Positions 1 to 12,652 of a DNA stretch of 64,000 nt are shown here, piece by piece. The position numbers and the translations under genes are program-made. How positions within the stretch are numbered: position 1 is the first letter of the stretch; the number at the start of each line of letters is the position of its first letter. Below the pieces are notes generated by a model. It was not told the origin of the DNA. It did no database searches and saw only the letters and a program-made list of their open reading frames with translations. This stretch comes from Paraphysomonas bandaiensis (lineage: Eukaryota; Chrysophyceae), in assembly GCA_965644295.1 (NCBI GenBank), contig CBFFRP010000141.1:285973-349972 (forward strand), written 5' to 3'.

Positions 1-2810
1 TAAGTAGTACACTATATGCTATATTGAAGTAGTACACTAATTCGAAGTACTCTGACTAAACAATTAATTTAGAATTTGAGATTTTAAGCGTGAGAGTTGT
101 TGTAGAATCACCCGAGCAATAGAGGTGCTATATGAGAAATTATATGCATGTTTGTAGGAATCTTTGTCTTGATAACTGCAACTATAGCTACGACTAGGGC
201 CTCTACACCAAATAAAAAGTTTATCTTCCTAACTGGAATTTAATAGAGAGTTTACGCCGTAGCCATTGTAATGAAGCTCATGACAAGGTGCTGATGATTT
301 TGCATTATCCACGTGTATACTTAGACCCAATAAGTACCACCTCAAACGGTTTACCATCGACACGTCTAACTCTCAATCCATGATTAGCTTGAAATTAAAC
401 TACATCCAGCAATATGGAACCCGTATTATTCATCGCACTCCGCAGCAAGATTCTCATATATGGTTTCGAAATGATATAGTTTTTATGAGGTTTTTGCGGT
501 TAGCTCAAATTTAATTCACCGAATTATAGTACAATTTGTTTGTCTGCATCATGAAGTCTATGAGTCTGAACTTGTTCTATAACTTCTCGTAGGTTGAATT
601 TGCAGGATCTTGAGTGCCCCTAGAACTCTTCCAAAACAGCCAAAATAAAACCTACTGACTCTTTCAAATCTATGACCACGCAGGGAAATTTGACTTTGTT
701 TATTTGAACACCACCAACAAGGTTCTTCCGAAAGAAGGGCTCTTTGACATTGTAAATTCAAAATTACTGACCGTGGTGCTTGCAGCTTTATACAAGCGGG
801 TCATGAGAACGGTTGGGTACAGAAACTAGTATAATCTATAGGCTGACTAATCTATAGGCTATACTATGTACTACTAGTGGCGGGCAACCGTCTCTGGACT
901 GCTTGTGCATCGCTGCGAGCACCATGGTGCAACCGTCCCTTGTAGTGAGGTTAATCGGGGGGTCTGCCTTTGGGCAGTGTGTCTGGCGGGCCTGTATCAT
1001 GGGATATACGGGGGATGGTTGGGGCTAGATGTATATGAGAGTGTAAGTCTGTGGTGGAGATGGTGCTGGTTGTCGAGGTGGGATTTTGGGATCACGATGT
1101 GTACTAACGGTGATAAGGATAATTTATTCAAATTATCATCATAACAAGAAAAGATAACTGAAGTAAATGATCCGTATATATATTTGCCATATGGGATGAA
1201 CAGGCGAATCTACTGCACTATCTAGTATTTCTGCTATTACTATGAACTGTACTATTAGCTGTAAAATCTAATAAATATAATTCTACTATATAACGCTACG
1301 AAAGCTGCTTGTGCATCACTTCTTGTACTAAGGTGGTGCGACCATATTTTGCACTTTAATGGGCTGAATTCACTGTGGAGATCCGCTGAGTTCATATGAG
1401 GGTCAGGGTTAATGTCAAGTCGAGGTAATATCAAAACCTAGTAAAAATAATAACTCAATACTTAGATATGAAACCTGGTGAAATCGCTTTACCAAGTTTT
1501 GGTATTACCTCGACTTGTCAAGGAGTGTAGGAAAATAGGAGGCACGATGCTCACATGTCTACGTGGGGTAGAATGCGGATCTTTGCTGTGTGTTGAGTGT
1601 TGCCGCGTGTCTCTGATGTATTGGGGGAGTTTCCGCCTTTTTGATCTGGTTTGTGTTGGAACTGTTGATTGAAGGTTAGGAGGTGCGTTGCGACTAGAGC
1701 GCAGGGGAATACGATACCAGAGCTGACAAAATGAGTCTTCTAGCCCCACTTCGAGGAGTTTCAAGATGCGTGGTCGTTTGATGAGTGTTTCCTACTACGT
1801 ATCCGTGGGGAGAGTCGAGATACCTGTACAGAGGTGGAATAGTACCTGTGACTTTGGCCACTGCGAATAGGGGTTGTAAAGTTTTGATGACAGCGGAATC
1901 GAAGGTGTAGGGCTCGGGAGAGGATTAGGAGCGGTGTGTCTGGCGGGGCTAGTTGGTCCTTTCGGATATAATATCCTACCAGAAGAAGCGCCGGATCCCA
2001 TACTGACCAGGATATTGCTCGAATGACTCAGGTGATCCAAGTTAGTAACTGTGGGTCTCGTTTGAGATCTTGGACATCTTCTCTATGATGTCGGAAGGAT
2101 GACTCCTGTATTAGGCAGATCTGTTGATTCCAACAATTGAGGCGCATATGTACTTAATGTAATCAATGGGATGATCACATATCTTACGATCTTACTTCGT
2201 CACTGCAACTTGCATCGTCACTATAATCCGTTTAACCACTATATACTTATCGTCATTCATTCTCACAGTACGATTAATAAGACTACAATTGTATACTACA
2301 GTAATTTAAATACCTTATAACTACAGCTTTTACTTGCTCTCATATAGCAGAATTCAACATCACAATCAGAACTTGCAGCTTTTCTTGAGATCGAGGCCCA
2401 GATTAGTTTGGCCACAATAGCGACCAATTCTGTATGATTTGTCCCGCTTAAGAGTGGCATTGAATATTCATTGTCGAAGGTGTAGGCTGGTACTTGCCAA
2501 AGTGTACACAGAGCAGTCTCAGAGCGGTACACAGCAAGGTTACACTTTAGAAATTCAAGGAATACAGAATTATTGAGATGAGAGTGCTTTAGAATACTAA
2601 AATACATATTCGTGATTAAATTCAACTTTAGCTATAATCATTTATCATTAACATACAGAACTGTTCAATATTATCCAAGTAACACGATCAGCTGATTATT
2701 ATAATATAGAATTATTGCATTACAATAAAAACTACGACAACTTATCAGAAACCATCCACAGAGATTCACTGATATGGGAATGAGGTCAGGAAACATTTAC
2801 AGCGCTTGTA
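1..2810. other. Gene-poor stretch, no convincing gene
   Basis: I see no conserved protein here. Short open frames exist on both strands (for example 905-1144 plus, 1795-2040 minus, 2296-2625 minus), but most lack an ATG at their start or any recognisable motif. The 14-mer GTGTGTCTGGCGGG, or a close variant, occurs near 973 and 1933, which suggests decayed repeat material. An inverted repeat at 1413-1520 is listed separately. The minus-strand frame at 2296-2607 has a protein-like composition and could be transposon debris, but I cannot place it. Confidence 0.5.
1413..1520. repeat. Imperfect inverted repeat, 30-bp arms
   Basis: Positions 1413-1442 and 1491-1520 are inverted copies with about 26 of 30 bases matching (core AAGTCGAGGTAATA on the left arm), separated by 48 bp. 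They could be the ends of a tiny MITE or a hairpin. No target-site duplication is clear. Confidence 0.6.
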
Positions 2811-5800
2811 TCATATTTTCGTCGAAAGCGAAAGTGTAAGAACAGGGGGGCTTCGTCGCTTATCTTCCTCTGCTTGTGCTCGAAGAATTTCCTTCGATGT
2901 ACCTGCCTTCTTCGAACAATCGAGAAAATGCTGTTCCACTGGCAAATCGCCTGTAATCTTCAATTCATTGAGTGCAATTGTAACAGAGCCAACTTTTATG
3001 TCCATTCGAAATCTCACTTTGTAGTATACATTTGCCACCAGTGAAGAACCTTCGATCATGCTTTCTTCAACGGGAATGCTGACAGGGGAATTTCCCCAGA
3101 CAGGATTCAGTGTGTTTGTTTTTACATCAGTGTAGCACTTTTTCCCTTGAATTGAAAACTCAATATAGACATCAGTTTTTGCAAATCTGTCTAAGCAGTA
3201 CAAATTTGAAACGCTAATATTCGAAATTTCAATTATGTTCATTTTAGGCACAGATGTGTGATTTTCAGAGAACATTTCACTGTCACTGATGGAAGATGTT
3301 GCACGGATTGGAGCACTTTGATTTACATCATTAGCTGCAGTGTCTTTGTGGCCAAATATATACGAAGCTATACTTGACCTTCGAGAAGACTGTTGTACCT
3401 CTTTAGCAGCCGCTATGACCTTGTCTTGCATGAGTTTCTCTTTTTGAATTTTACGTTTCTCTGCCACAGCCAACTCCTTTTCCTTTTTACACCGATACAC
3501 TGCAGATCCAATCAGATATTTTTCCAAGCGAAGATTTATTTGAAAAACTACATACTCAGGTGGAGGGTCCACGAGCAAACTTGTGGGGAGGCTGTTTCCA
3601 TTTCCATGCTTTTTTATCATATCGTCCAATTGGGACATAAGTGCAGAGGTAAGTGAATCGGTCTGCGCCAAATTAAACTCTTCTGAACTAGAACTACGCC
3701 CACCTCGCAATTTAAAGACAGCCTTCACTAAATTTTTCAACGCATTCGCTTTAAAATGTTCTGTGTTGGCCTGGTCGACAACTAAACACACCGTTCTCGT
3801 GAAAGGAACAGACCCAATGGGTTCGGTCAAAAGCACGGATATATCTGTAAAAATTTGAAGTAGCTGTTCGATTCGAGCAACACCGCCAAACATAAGTCCT
3901 TTACTTGAACCGGTCCGAGATTTATCACTGATTCGATTTATAACACCACTGAAAAACTCTCGTATAGAATTACAATCATCACGAATAATTGACACATCAT
4001 CATCCCTGAAAACTATTCCGTGATTACTGGCTTCATTGAACATATTCAGGTACCACACTGTAACTTTGCGTAGGCATATTTCAATGACCTTTTCGAAGCA
4101 TGGACACTCAAGCGTGGAAATAAAGTCATTAATATAACTATTCAATTCCGCAAGAAGTCTTTTCACAAGTTGAGGAGATTGGCCAGTGCTGTGTGTCCAC
4201 GAGTCATATATCCGTGTGGTCGGCAAGAAAACATCAAATGACTTGAACATTATACATGTGAGAAAGTCCATTGCAACAGAGACATTAGCTGATAAGAGTT
4301 TCGTTAATTGATACATTGACTGTCCCATAACGCTAGCACTTTCGGGGCTCATGGCAAAGAGTTCACGATTGTACTCGTCGCCTTCAACTTCATAACCGCT
4401 CTCAACGCAAGCTTTAATATACTTGTTCAATATCTGATGTGAATCGTTAGCAATACTTGATAGCCACTTGACATGCATTCCCACAGCCTGGAATTCCATT
4501 TCGTCGTCAAAAGTCACTCCTGGAGTTGGAACCGGAGTGGTCCAATCGTGATTATACAGAACTTCGCTGTATCGGGACTCCAGCGCAACAAAGCCTGGTT
4601 AAGAGCAACCAAGTTAGTATTGAAGTATAAGTGTAAATGACACTCACAGTCAACGTAAATAATTCGTATACGCTCGTCCAGGAAATGAAGAAATTCCTGT
4701 ACGGCCTTCGAAAGTAACTCCTTTCGCATACGAACAAGTGACAAATAGTGATTCACTATACCAACAATATCGGATGGAATATTTGATATAAAGTGCTCGC
4801 CATCACTTACAACCAGCCATGGAAGTTTATAGAAAGACAGTCCATCAACCTGAGCCGTTCTGTTGGCCTAAACGGTACTCAGAATAGAAACAACTGAATC
4901 GAATATATAACCGCACCTCAAATGTGTTATGTACATACTTTTTCATTTCATCAACAAGCACTTCAGTGTACCAAAAAATCATAGTTTTGATATTTAAAGA
5001 CAGCGAAAGAAGAGGCTCCGGATCCACCTCGATATTAATCAACCGTAGCGAGCTCTTAACTATTGTGCTGAGGTGAGCATCGTTTTGCAGAAAAAATTGA
5101 ATGAGCTGGATCTTACTCTCGTTCCCCTAAAACAAGAGCGCCTGAGTAACATATATGCATACGTGGCTACAGTACCTTCATCGACAGTAATTTCTCTTTC
5201 GAATCAAAAAATCTTCCAAGTGCTCCTACAATAAGAATATAGTACCCGTTTATTATGACACCCAAACACTCTTCCAAAACTTTTCCTTGATGAGACCATC
5301 CACAGAGAGCAGTATCTCGTATTCGCATTTCTGCCGTATCTAATAGAAAACTAACAATTTGTTTGGCAGAATATACAACATCATCTTGCTCAGCGGAGTG
5401 CAAATAAATTCTCTCTGCCTCTATCTTATCTCTGGCTATCATTTTTCGAACCTCATCTACTTCGTAGCTCGGTCCCATTAATCCAGCGCCAAGCAAAACA
5501 GCTATATACAGCTTGATGCGGTAGTTCAATCGACGTAGGTGCTCAATTTCGCTACTTAGCCACTTCGCTTGCACTACATCATACTCCTTCGCTTCCATAT
5601 ACTTTTCAAGCCTCACAATCTCATTTTCATTTTCTGTCACTTCCGTATCAAGGAAGAGAATAGTAGATGATCCTAGTGATAACTCCTTCGTTGTTGGGAG
5701 AGCAGATGCATCAGTGTCATCCACGTATGATGTGTGATTTGGGTCTCCCGTCATACTTCCTGATGACGTAAGAAGTGCTACATTCTCCCTGAATGACTTC

Positions 5801-8800
5801 AAATGTAACCGGTCTCTAACTAGCAGACATAATTTTTCAGCCGGGCAATCAACAACGAATATTTCTACTTCAGCAGGCCTATAAATTTCGTTGCCGCTAC
5901 TTTCACCGAAATATCTGTGTACTGTAGCAATCACAGACAATACAGATGGTGTGACAACATCTACTCTAAGGACCTGATTCCATGGAATTATAACGGGGGA
6001 ATCCAACGTGTCCCGTTCTCTACAAAGTGTAACAACTAATTCTTTGAAATCATGATACACATCGAGCTTAGTTTTGTAACGCTTATTTCCACTTGTAAAA
6101 TCGAAATGCCCAAAAAAACCATTATTCTTGGGCGCATCGGATGCTTCTGATAAAGGAATAGCCGATATTACTTTCGAGAATTTCTGGGCACGGCGTACCC
6201 ACTTTCTTCTCCTAACTGACCTCCCTGAGCTGCTTGATGTTGACTTACCCTTCTTGAGGTTACTCATTATCCAATTGAAGTCAATGCCATATACCCAGCC
6301 GAATTCGTCCGTGTTGGTGTATGTCGTATCGATAGTCCATTCATAATCCGGTACCCACTTGTAACCTGGAGGAGGCTCGGCAGTGTTCAACGAGTGATAA
6401 TTGTAAGAGATTTCTCCTGTTTCGTCAGTAAACGGTCCTCGCTCAACACCACTAAAAAGATAGTTCTTCCCCCAATCCATCATGATAGACCGTCTTTGAT
6501 TCTCAAAAACTTCAATCAAAGTGTACTCATCAGTAGGTGGCTCAACCTCATCACGATCCTGTTCTTGCGAAGAAACCACAGAACTCTTCCGTAGGGAGAG
6601 AGAATCTTCCACAGAAACAGTTCTAGTACAGACTCTCTTGAACCGTCGGCGCCTAACCGAGCGCATTATTGCATTTGTACTCGATTCTCCTTTTCTGTAA
6701 TTGCTCATTATCCATCCAAAATCAATACCATAACACCAGCCGTCGGCATCGACATTGGTGTATTCTCTATCGATAACCCATGAATTGCAACTATCCCCTT
6801 CCCAAGTATAACCTTCAGGAGGGCGAAGACTGTCGTTAAATGGAGAAAATGGGCATACAACAGTCCCTGATTCATCTGTAAATTCCCGGCGCTCTTGCTT
6901 CAATAAATAGCTGCCACCCCATTCTAGGTTCAACGAGCGCCGCTGGTTTTGAAATACGTGATATTCAATGCGATCTTGAACTATAGGTGGAGTTCCGTCG
7001 AACCCAGCAGGAGTCACCGTCTTAGACTTTCTTTGAAAATGATGAAGCAGCATAGACGCCTTTTTCCCCTCATCACCTGCGGTGTCTCCCTGATAACTAC
7101 GCGACTGAAGTACGAGTCCATCAAATCCAGGGGAAAAAATAAATTGTTCTACGCTGTTATTTACATCACTCTCTGTTTTTGACATATGAAATGAGGTAAC
7201 GCAATCACAAAACCAGTATGTTGTGTGCTCATTTGATGGAACCAATTGCGATCTTAGAGTTATTTCAGGGGCACAGATGCTCTTCGTTCCCATAAATTCA
7301 CACTCTCGCATCATAAGTTGCAGCCGCACTTCTATGAAGCCCAGACCATTGTGATATAAGGAAGCCGATGGCGACATACCTTCTACTGGCTCCACAGGAT
7401 ACCTCTTCTTCATTAGAGAGCCTAATATAATATGAGTTAACGTATCATATAAGGTTAAAATGGGAGATACTCACCACTAAGTGCTGCTTTGGTATAAAAT
7501 TCTTCTTTGGGTATATACACTATGGAAAGTTTGTGATATTAGTAATTCATATCAAAAACTTAATTATACGCTCACCTGCACCCATCAAATGATCTCGACC
7601 ACTACGTGAATCATCAGTTACTACAAGTTTAATAAACTTTGCTGTATGCAGCCCATCGTTAGCAGTTAAAAAAAAGCACTCATTCCATTCTGGGCACAAG
7701 GACTTCTGTATAACACGGGACCTACCAAAACTAAGACAAATATTCTTTGTATACAAAAAAGTACCTATACGACTTGTAGCTAGACCTCCTCGACCCGTCC
7801 CAGTCGGCAAAAGAGCACGTCACTTTCGTATTTCTATCATTAGATGACGATTGGCTTTTCGTTATTCCCACGGCTGATGTTGCGATGGTCGACAAACTGA
7901 CAAGTGAATCCAAAGGGTGAGTTAGAATAGTATTAATTGTATTAGATCCTGGGGGTGGAAGGAGATCGACACCCTTTAACACCTCGACTCGATATGCAAT
8001 TTCATTATCCATTACCACTGTGGTTTCTATCACATCAGAGGCAGTTCCACCTTTGGTATCTACGCTGTAATCGCAAACACTCTCCAATGCACCCGGTGGT
8101 ATGAGATCCTTGTAATATACAAACTTCGAACCGATAATGCTTTCTTCCCCACCACTCTCACTCAACAAGTGCAATGTTAATCCAGTTGCCTGCTCTTCGT
8201 CGACATTATTCCAAGCCAAAATTTCACGCTCGCTAATATTAACGATACAGGGCTTGTCCCAGTAGGGAGCAATTCCACTCACCGGACGAGTGGTCACCGC
8301 CGTACAGCTTGGAGAATTCAGAACACTGTATATTCCGACTTCATCCTGTCCACTCATTCCAAGGGTAGCCACCGTAACAATACCCTCAGCAGCAGTGGAG
8401 GCAATACCAGCAGTCCCTTTTACCAACAAGTTGGTACCATCCACTGTTCCTTTAACAGCAGTCTTCACTATCATTGACGCTCCTTTAACTACAAACTTCC
8501 CCGGGTACCACGATCCACCACCGCTTGTCTGTTTCACACCTGACTCAATAGTTTCCTGTGACAAAGACGCCTTCTTGTTCCTCTTGACGGCCTCTGCTAT
8601 AGTATTTACAGATAGTTTTCCAGATAAGATATCTACTTTAAGGTCGTAAGGCAAATGCTCCGAATAATCCATACTCACGGTGATGGCATCCATTTTATGT
8701 AAATTCAACGAAACAGGTGCCGAACCAGACTTCAATTCTTGGCATTCCAGATGCATGCTTTCGGCTCTAAGAACACATGCACAGTCATATAACTGTCCCT

Positions 8801-9960
8801 CTATCTGTACACTCAAATTTCCTCTGAACTCCGGCTCACACTCAACAATTTCAGGGACATGGTGGGATCGATGCACCCGACCGATACCAACACTACTGTC
8901 TCCCGCTCCGTTTCCACTTTCCTGTTCTCGACGCAAATGTAATGCTACGAAGCTTCTCCTGAATGCTCGCACCCACGCCCACATCATGAATTTGTTCGGA
9001 GCCACCAGAGTGTACATATGCTGGCGTGTACGCACGAGGATAGAATTCCGACGCTGGGGTGGAACAAGCCGAGTGGTGTTATTCATTAGGTCGATTTGTA
9101 CAGAGCGGACGAATTCTGGTTCACTTCCTGCTCTGTGGGGCTTTACATGATTCAGGCGGGAGCGCAAAGCCGTGCTGTCACTGTCGTTTCCTATATTTTG
9201 CGATTCCGATTGAGTCACGACTGCGAGGGCTGCCGGCGACAAAAGATTTACATCATATAGCATATCACGAAAGAGAGACCAGTTTAGATCCTTTGTGCAG
9301 AGAATACCAGACTCTTTGAATGCATCTTGTATCGTTACTGCGGTCATACTATCCGCAAACTCTTCATCGGCAAGACGTTGTACAGAGGGTAGAACTTGCT
9401 TCGTCAAATCACAGTCAACCGTTTTAACAGAAATAAGGGTATCCCGACTCTACAATAGTGTTGTCAGAGGTAATAAAATTGCGTATAAACATGCTACCGT
9501 GATAAGGATCGTGTAACTAACAGATCCTCGAGGCTCTATTTTCGATGAACCTTTCTCAAGGGCTGTCTCATGAGTCGACTCCACTCCAGTAGGTATATCT
9601 TGTAAACTAATTTCAAATCGACCAAGCATTTTATGTGAGCCAACATCATCATGGTCCCAAATTTCGAAGAGTACTCCCCCTGTAAGGTGAAGTAGTGGTG
9701 TTTCAAAAGTTTCGTTCCATTTAGGAGATAGTGACCATCTCACAACAGATGTGCGACCAAGTATAGTATTACCTACTTTTAATACAACATATGGATCACT
9801 TGTTCTAACATCTCCAACAGGCAGCTGATCGATATATTACTATATAACTAAAGTCATGTATACTACTTACATTTTTACCCTTCACAACTGTTACTCGTAG
9901 TTGGAATGGTTGATATTGAGCCTGGGCAGTTGTTAGAGACAGATAATCCGGTGAATTCAT
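2811..9960 (-). CDS. Multi-C2, PH, tandem DysF and MUN (MHD) domain protein
   Basis: Spliced gene of eight supported exons: 9871-9960, 9522-9824, 7765-9449, 7576-7730, 5176-7421, 4917-5126, 4648-4867 and 2811-4594. Together they give about 2230 aa. Seen in order: an N-terminal C2 domain (residues about 20-110); a PH-like C-terminal strand and helix (MMWAWVRAFRR); a Gly/Val/Lys-rich stretch with repeated VKG; a second C2 (QKSLCPEWNECFFL); two tandem DysF (dysferlin/peroxin) domains with FENQRRS, Trp-rich cores, WCYGIDF/WVYGIDF and SVRRR; a possible PH/GRAM-like region; a MUN-type helical region; and a final C2 (TNTLNPVWGNS). C2, PH and DysF modules bind membranes, and MUN domains act in SNARE-dependent vesicle priming, so a role in membrane fusion or repair is inferred. 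The 34-nt intron at 7731-7764 is uncertain. A possible extra mini-exon at 7475-7520 breaks the frame (see findings). Confidence 0.8.
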
Positions 9961-11082
9961 ATTCTCATGCAGTTTATAGTGTAATACGATCTATCTAGAG
10001 TATAAGTAGATCATATATATGTATGTATGTATTGCAATTATCTGATGGATGATCATATTCAAGATTCTGATGTATATATTCGCATACTCATCATTCACTT
10101 TATTTTTTCTACTTCCTTCAGAAACTTATAAAGGCATGAAAACCATGTATTTTATAGATATTTTTCTAAAAAATACATATATTTTGACATGGAAAATTGT
10201 GGTGTATATGAGCGAGACTGCTGATTGGCTAATGGTCGATATACAGTGTTTTTGTATGTGATCATCAGGACCATGTCTGGGTAGTATCTTACCACAGCCT
10301 GGTGGTCCATAGCTGACTGTGATGTTACCTAGCTGACGGGTGTGTATGTTAATGACCTATTGAAAACACTGTATGACTGTGATGACTGCATCCGACTCAC
10401 TGTTTATATACGGAGAGTGCCAGTTGAATAGGAGGGATAGTATCTTCACCAAAACTAAAGTCTATTAAATAGCAGATAACTAAAAGTGAACTTGTTTGTT
10501 TCTTATGTTGCCTAAGTGACTGTCATCAACCAAGTTTCTTTCTCTTTCTACGTAAGATGAATAGGAGAGTGTGCTATAAGCTATGAGGGCGACGTGGTAT
10601 CCTCTTTGTGCATGACAAGTCTATTTTAACATCTGAGTGTAATATATATTCTACGTTTCTGTAAATTATAATATTTTTATCAACATCAAATAAAGTTCAA
10701 CGAAATATAGTTAGACATGTGCATTTTCCAGCTAGGTGTAAACTAATTTAATTTATGCATATAGTAAGTCTGCTATATATTATATTATGAACTTGACCAA
10801 GTCAATGACACTAACAATGTCAGGTAACAGTCGCAGATATTTATTGTGATGGAAGCGGCCATACAGAAAATTTTATATGTACAGCAATAGATAATGCTTA
10901 TCTAAGTCTATATGATTCACCTTATTGATATTATACAATTTACGTCGAATAATGTATATAGTAGACACAAAGTGTGATAGGGTATTTTCTCGTAAGGGTA
11001 TGCGATTGCTTCTGAATGTTTGCAGAAGATTTAATACGCTCTCTGACAAGTCACACGGTATTCGCTATACACAGATTTATTA
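9961..11082. other. Intergenic, no gene seen
   Basis: AT-rich spacer between the 5' end of the C2/DysF gene and the 3' end of the kinase gene. The open frame at 10049-10261 has no recognisable motif and I treat it as chance. It should hold the promoter of the minus-strand C2/DysF gene, but no defined element stands out. Confidence 0.5.
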
Positions 11083-12309
11083 TTAATGCATCTTACTATC
11101 ACCACTACACGAATCTAATATAGCGGACTCTAAAAACTCTACAACAGCTTCTTCATTTTGTAGCTTGTTCGCATTGTTGCACGCGGCACCACCATCACTT
11201 TTTCGAGATATATTAAAAGATGAAAGATCGGGATGAAACTCCGGTGCATCCAAAAGAAATGAATGTCTCATTGCCTGTAATAATATATATAGATAAGCAT
11301 AGGAATTGCATCTGTCATTCCTGCAAAGTACGAACCTCTGTGGCAGTCAGTCTTGTAGAAGGATTTAACTGAAGAAGGGAACTCAAGAAGTCCAGACTTG
11401 GTCTAGACGCGTGTGGCACCAGTAATGTCAAATCTACCGGCTCCATATCTGGAAAGGACACCTTCGAGTAATCTGGAAGATTTACAACTTCCTGCATTCG
11501 GCATGGATTGGTTACATACGCTTAAAAATTCTAGACTACCTACCGGCCACGTCGCAGGATTCGGAGTACCCATTACCTGGAATACGCGGTAAAGCTGATC
11601 AATGTCATTGTTACCAGGAAACAATGGAGAGAGCATCATTAATTCTGCAACGATGGCACCAACGGACCATATGTCGACAGCCTTCGTGTAGTGCCTCGCT
11701 CCGAAGAGCAATTCTGGCGGTCGGTACCATCGTGTTGCGACCTGATGACTCATCGATTGGTCCGAAGAACTCACAAGTACACGCGATAATCCAAAATCAG
11801 CTAGCCTAACAGCACCACTGGCAGATAACAATATATTCGAAGGCTTTATATCCCGATGTAAAATGTTAAGTGCGTGACAATGGGAAAGGCCAGAAAGAAT
11901 CTGAAAACTATAAAATTTGATTAAGTCATCGGAGAAGAAATTATGAGCATTCACGATCTCTTGCTGCAAGTCTGATTCCATATAGTCGAATGCGAGTACG
12001 AGTGATGCATCTTTTGGATAGACTTTAAGGAGAGGTATAACATACGGACTGTTCAACTGTTTAAGAGATTCAATTTCGCGAAACACTGCCTTTGGAATAC
12101 CACCTGTCCCACTGCGAGTAGATATCAGGCTAACATGTTTCAAGGCAACCTTTTTTCCAGTAACAGTATCAATGCCAAGGCGAACATCACCATATGCACC
12201 TACATAGAGTCTTATACCATCTATATGTAATGAAACAAGTATACAAACCTTCACCAATCTTTTTTAATGATCTAAATCTTTCTTTACTCTCTTCAATAAC
12301 AGAATCCAT
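11083..12309 (-). CDS. CDK20: CDK20-like (CCRK) cyclin-dependent kinase
   Basis: Four exons (12249-12309, 11544-12199, 11336-11491, 11083-11274) close in frame to 354 aa; from memory human CDK20 is about 346 aa. All kinase landmarks are visible: glycine loop GEGAYGDV, the lysine in KKVALKHV, catalytic HRDIKPSN, DFGLSRV, and the T-loop with HQVATRWYRPPELLFG. Subfamily-specific matches to CDK20 include SPLFPGNNDIDQL, GTPNPATWP, LPDYSKVSF and the C-terminal HSFLLDAPEFHP. In animals CDK20 works upstream of the MAK/ICK kinases in cilium length control and cell cycle. The T-loop Thr of the human enzyme appears as Ser (SMSHQVATRW). The start is the ATG at 12309, giving MDSVIEES ahead of the glycine loop. 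Introns are 49, 52 and 61 nt. Confidence 0.93.
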
Positions 12310-12652
12310 GTAAGGTTTAGATCAGAAGATTATGTGTAATATATACTTGGTGTCTTAACCTCAGCTGATAGTATTAATATACTGGGACTGATAGGACTCT
12401 GTATATTGTACAAGATAGTTGTAAAAAAGACCATATTTTTAAGATAGTAATGCAATAAAATTGGAATTATATCTAAAAACTAAGTATATTTCACACTATA
12501 CTGCTACATATACCGAGTATAATGCATATGCGTACAATACAGCAGAGTATAGACCATCATATAGAGCAAAGCCAACACACTATTGTCAAGTCAACCATAC
12601 TGGCAATTGCCATTATTATTCTGTCTTTATTCATTATCTTTTGCATAATATA
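12310..12652. promoter_or_regulatory. Divergent intergenic region
   Basis: About 340 bp between the start codons of the minus-strand CDK20 gene and the plus-strand SMP-30-like gene, so it must carry both promoters. It is AT-rich. An open frame runs upstream of 12653 in phase with the downstream gene, but it has no ATG before 12653. No specific motif can be assigned. Confidence 0.4.

Noticed and set aside
905-1144. 79-codon plus-strand frame rich in Cys and Trp
   Set aside because: No start context or recognisable family. It shares a short word with DNA near 1930 and is more likely decayed repeat sequence.
8290-9319. Plus-strand open frames antisense to the C2/DysF gene
   Set aside because: The minus strand encodes clear PH and linker sequence here. 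The plus frames are shadows without motifs.
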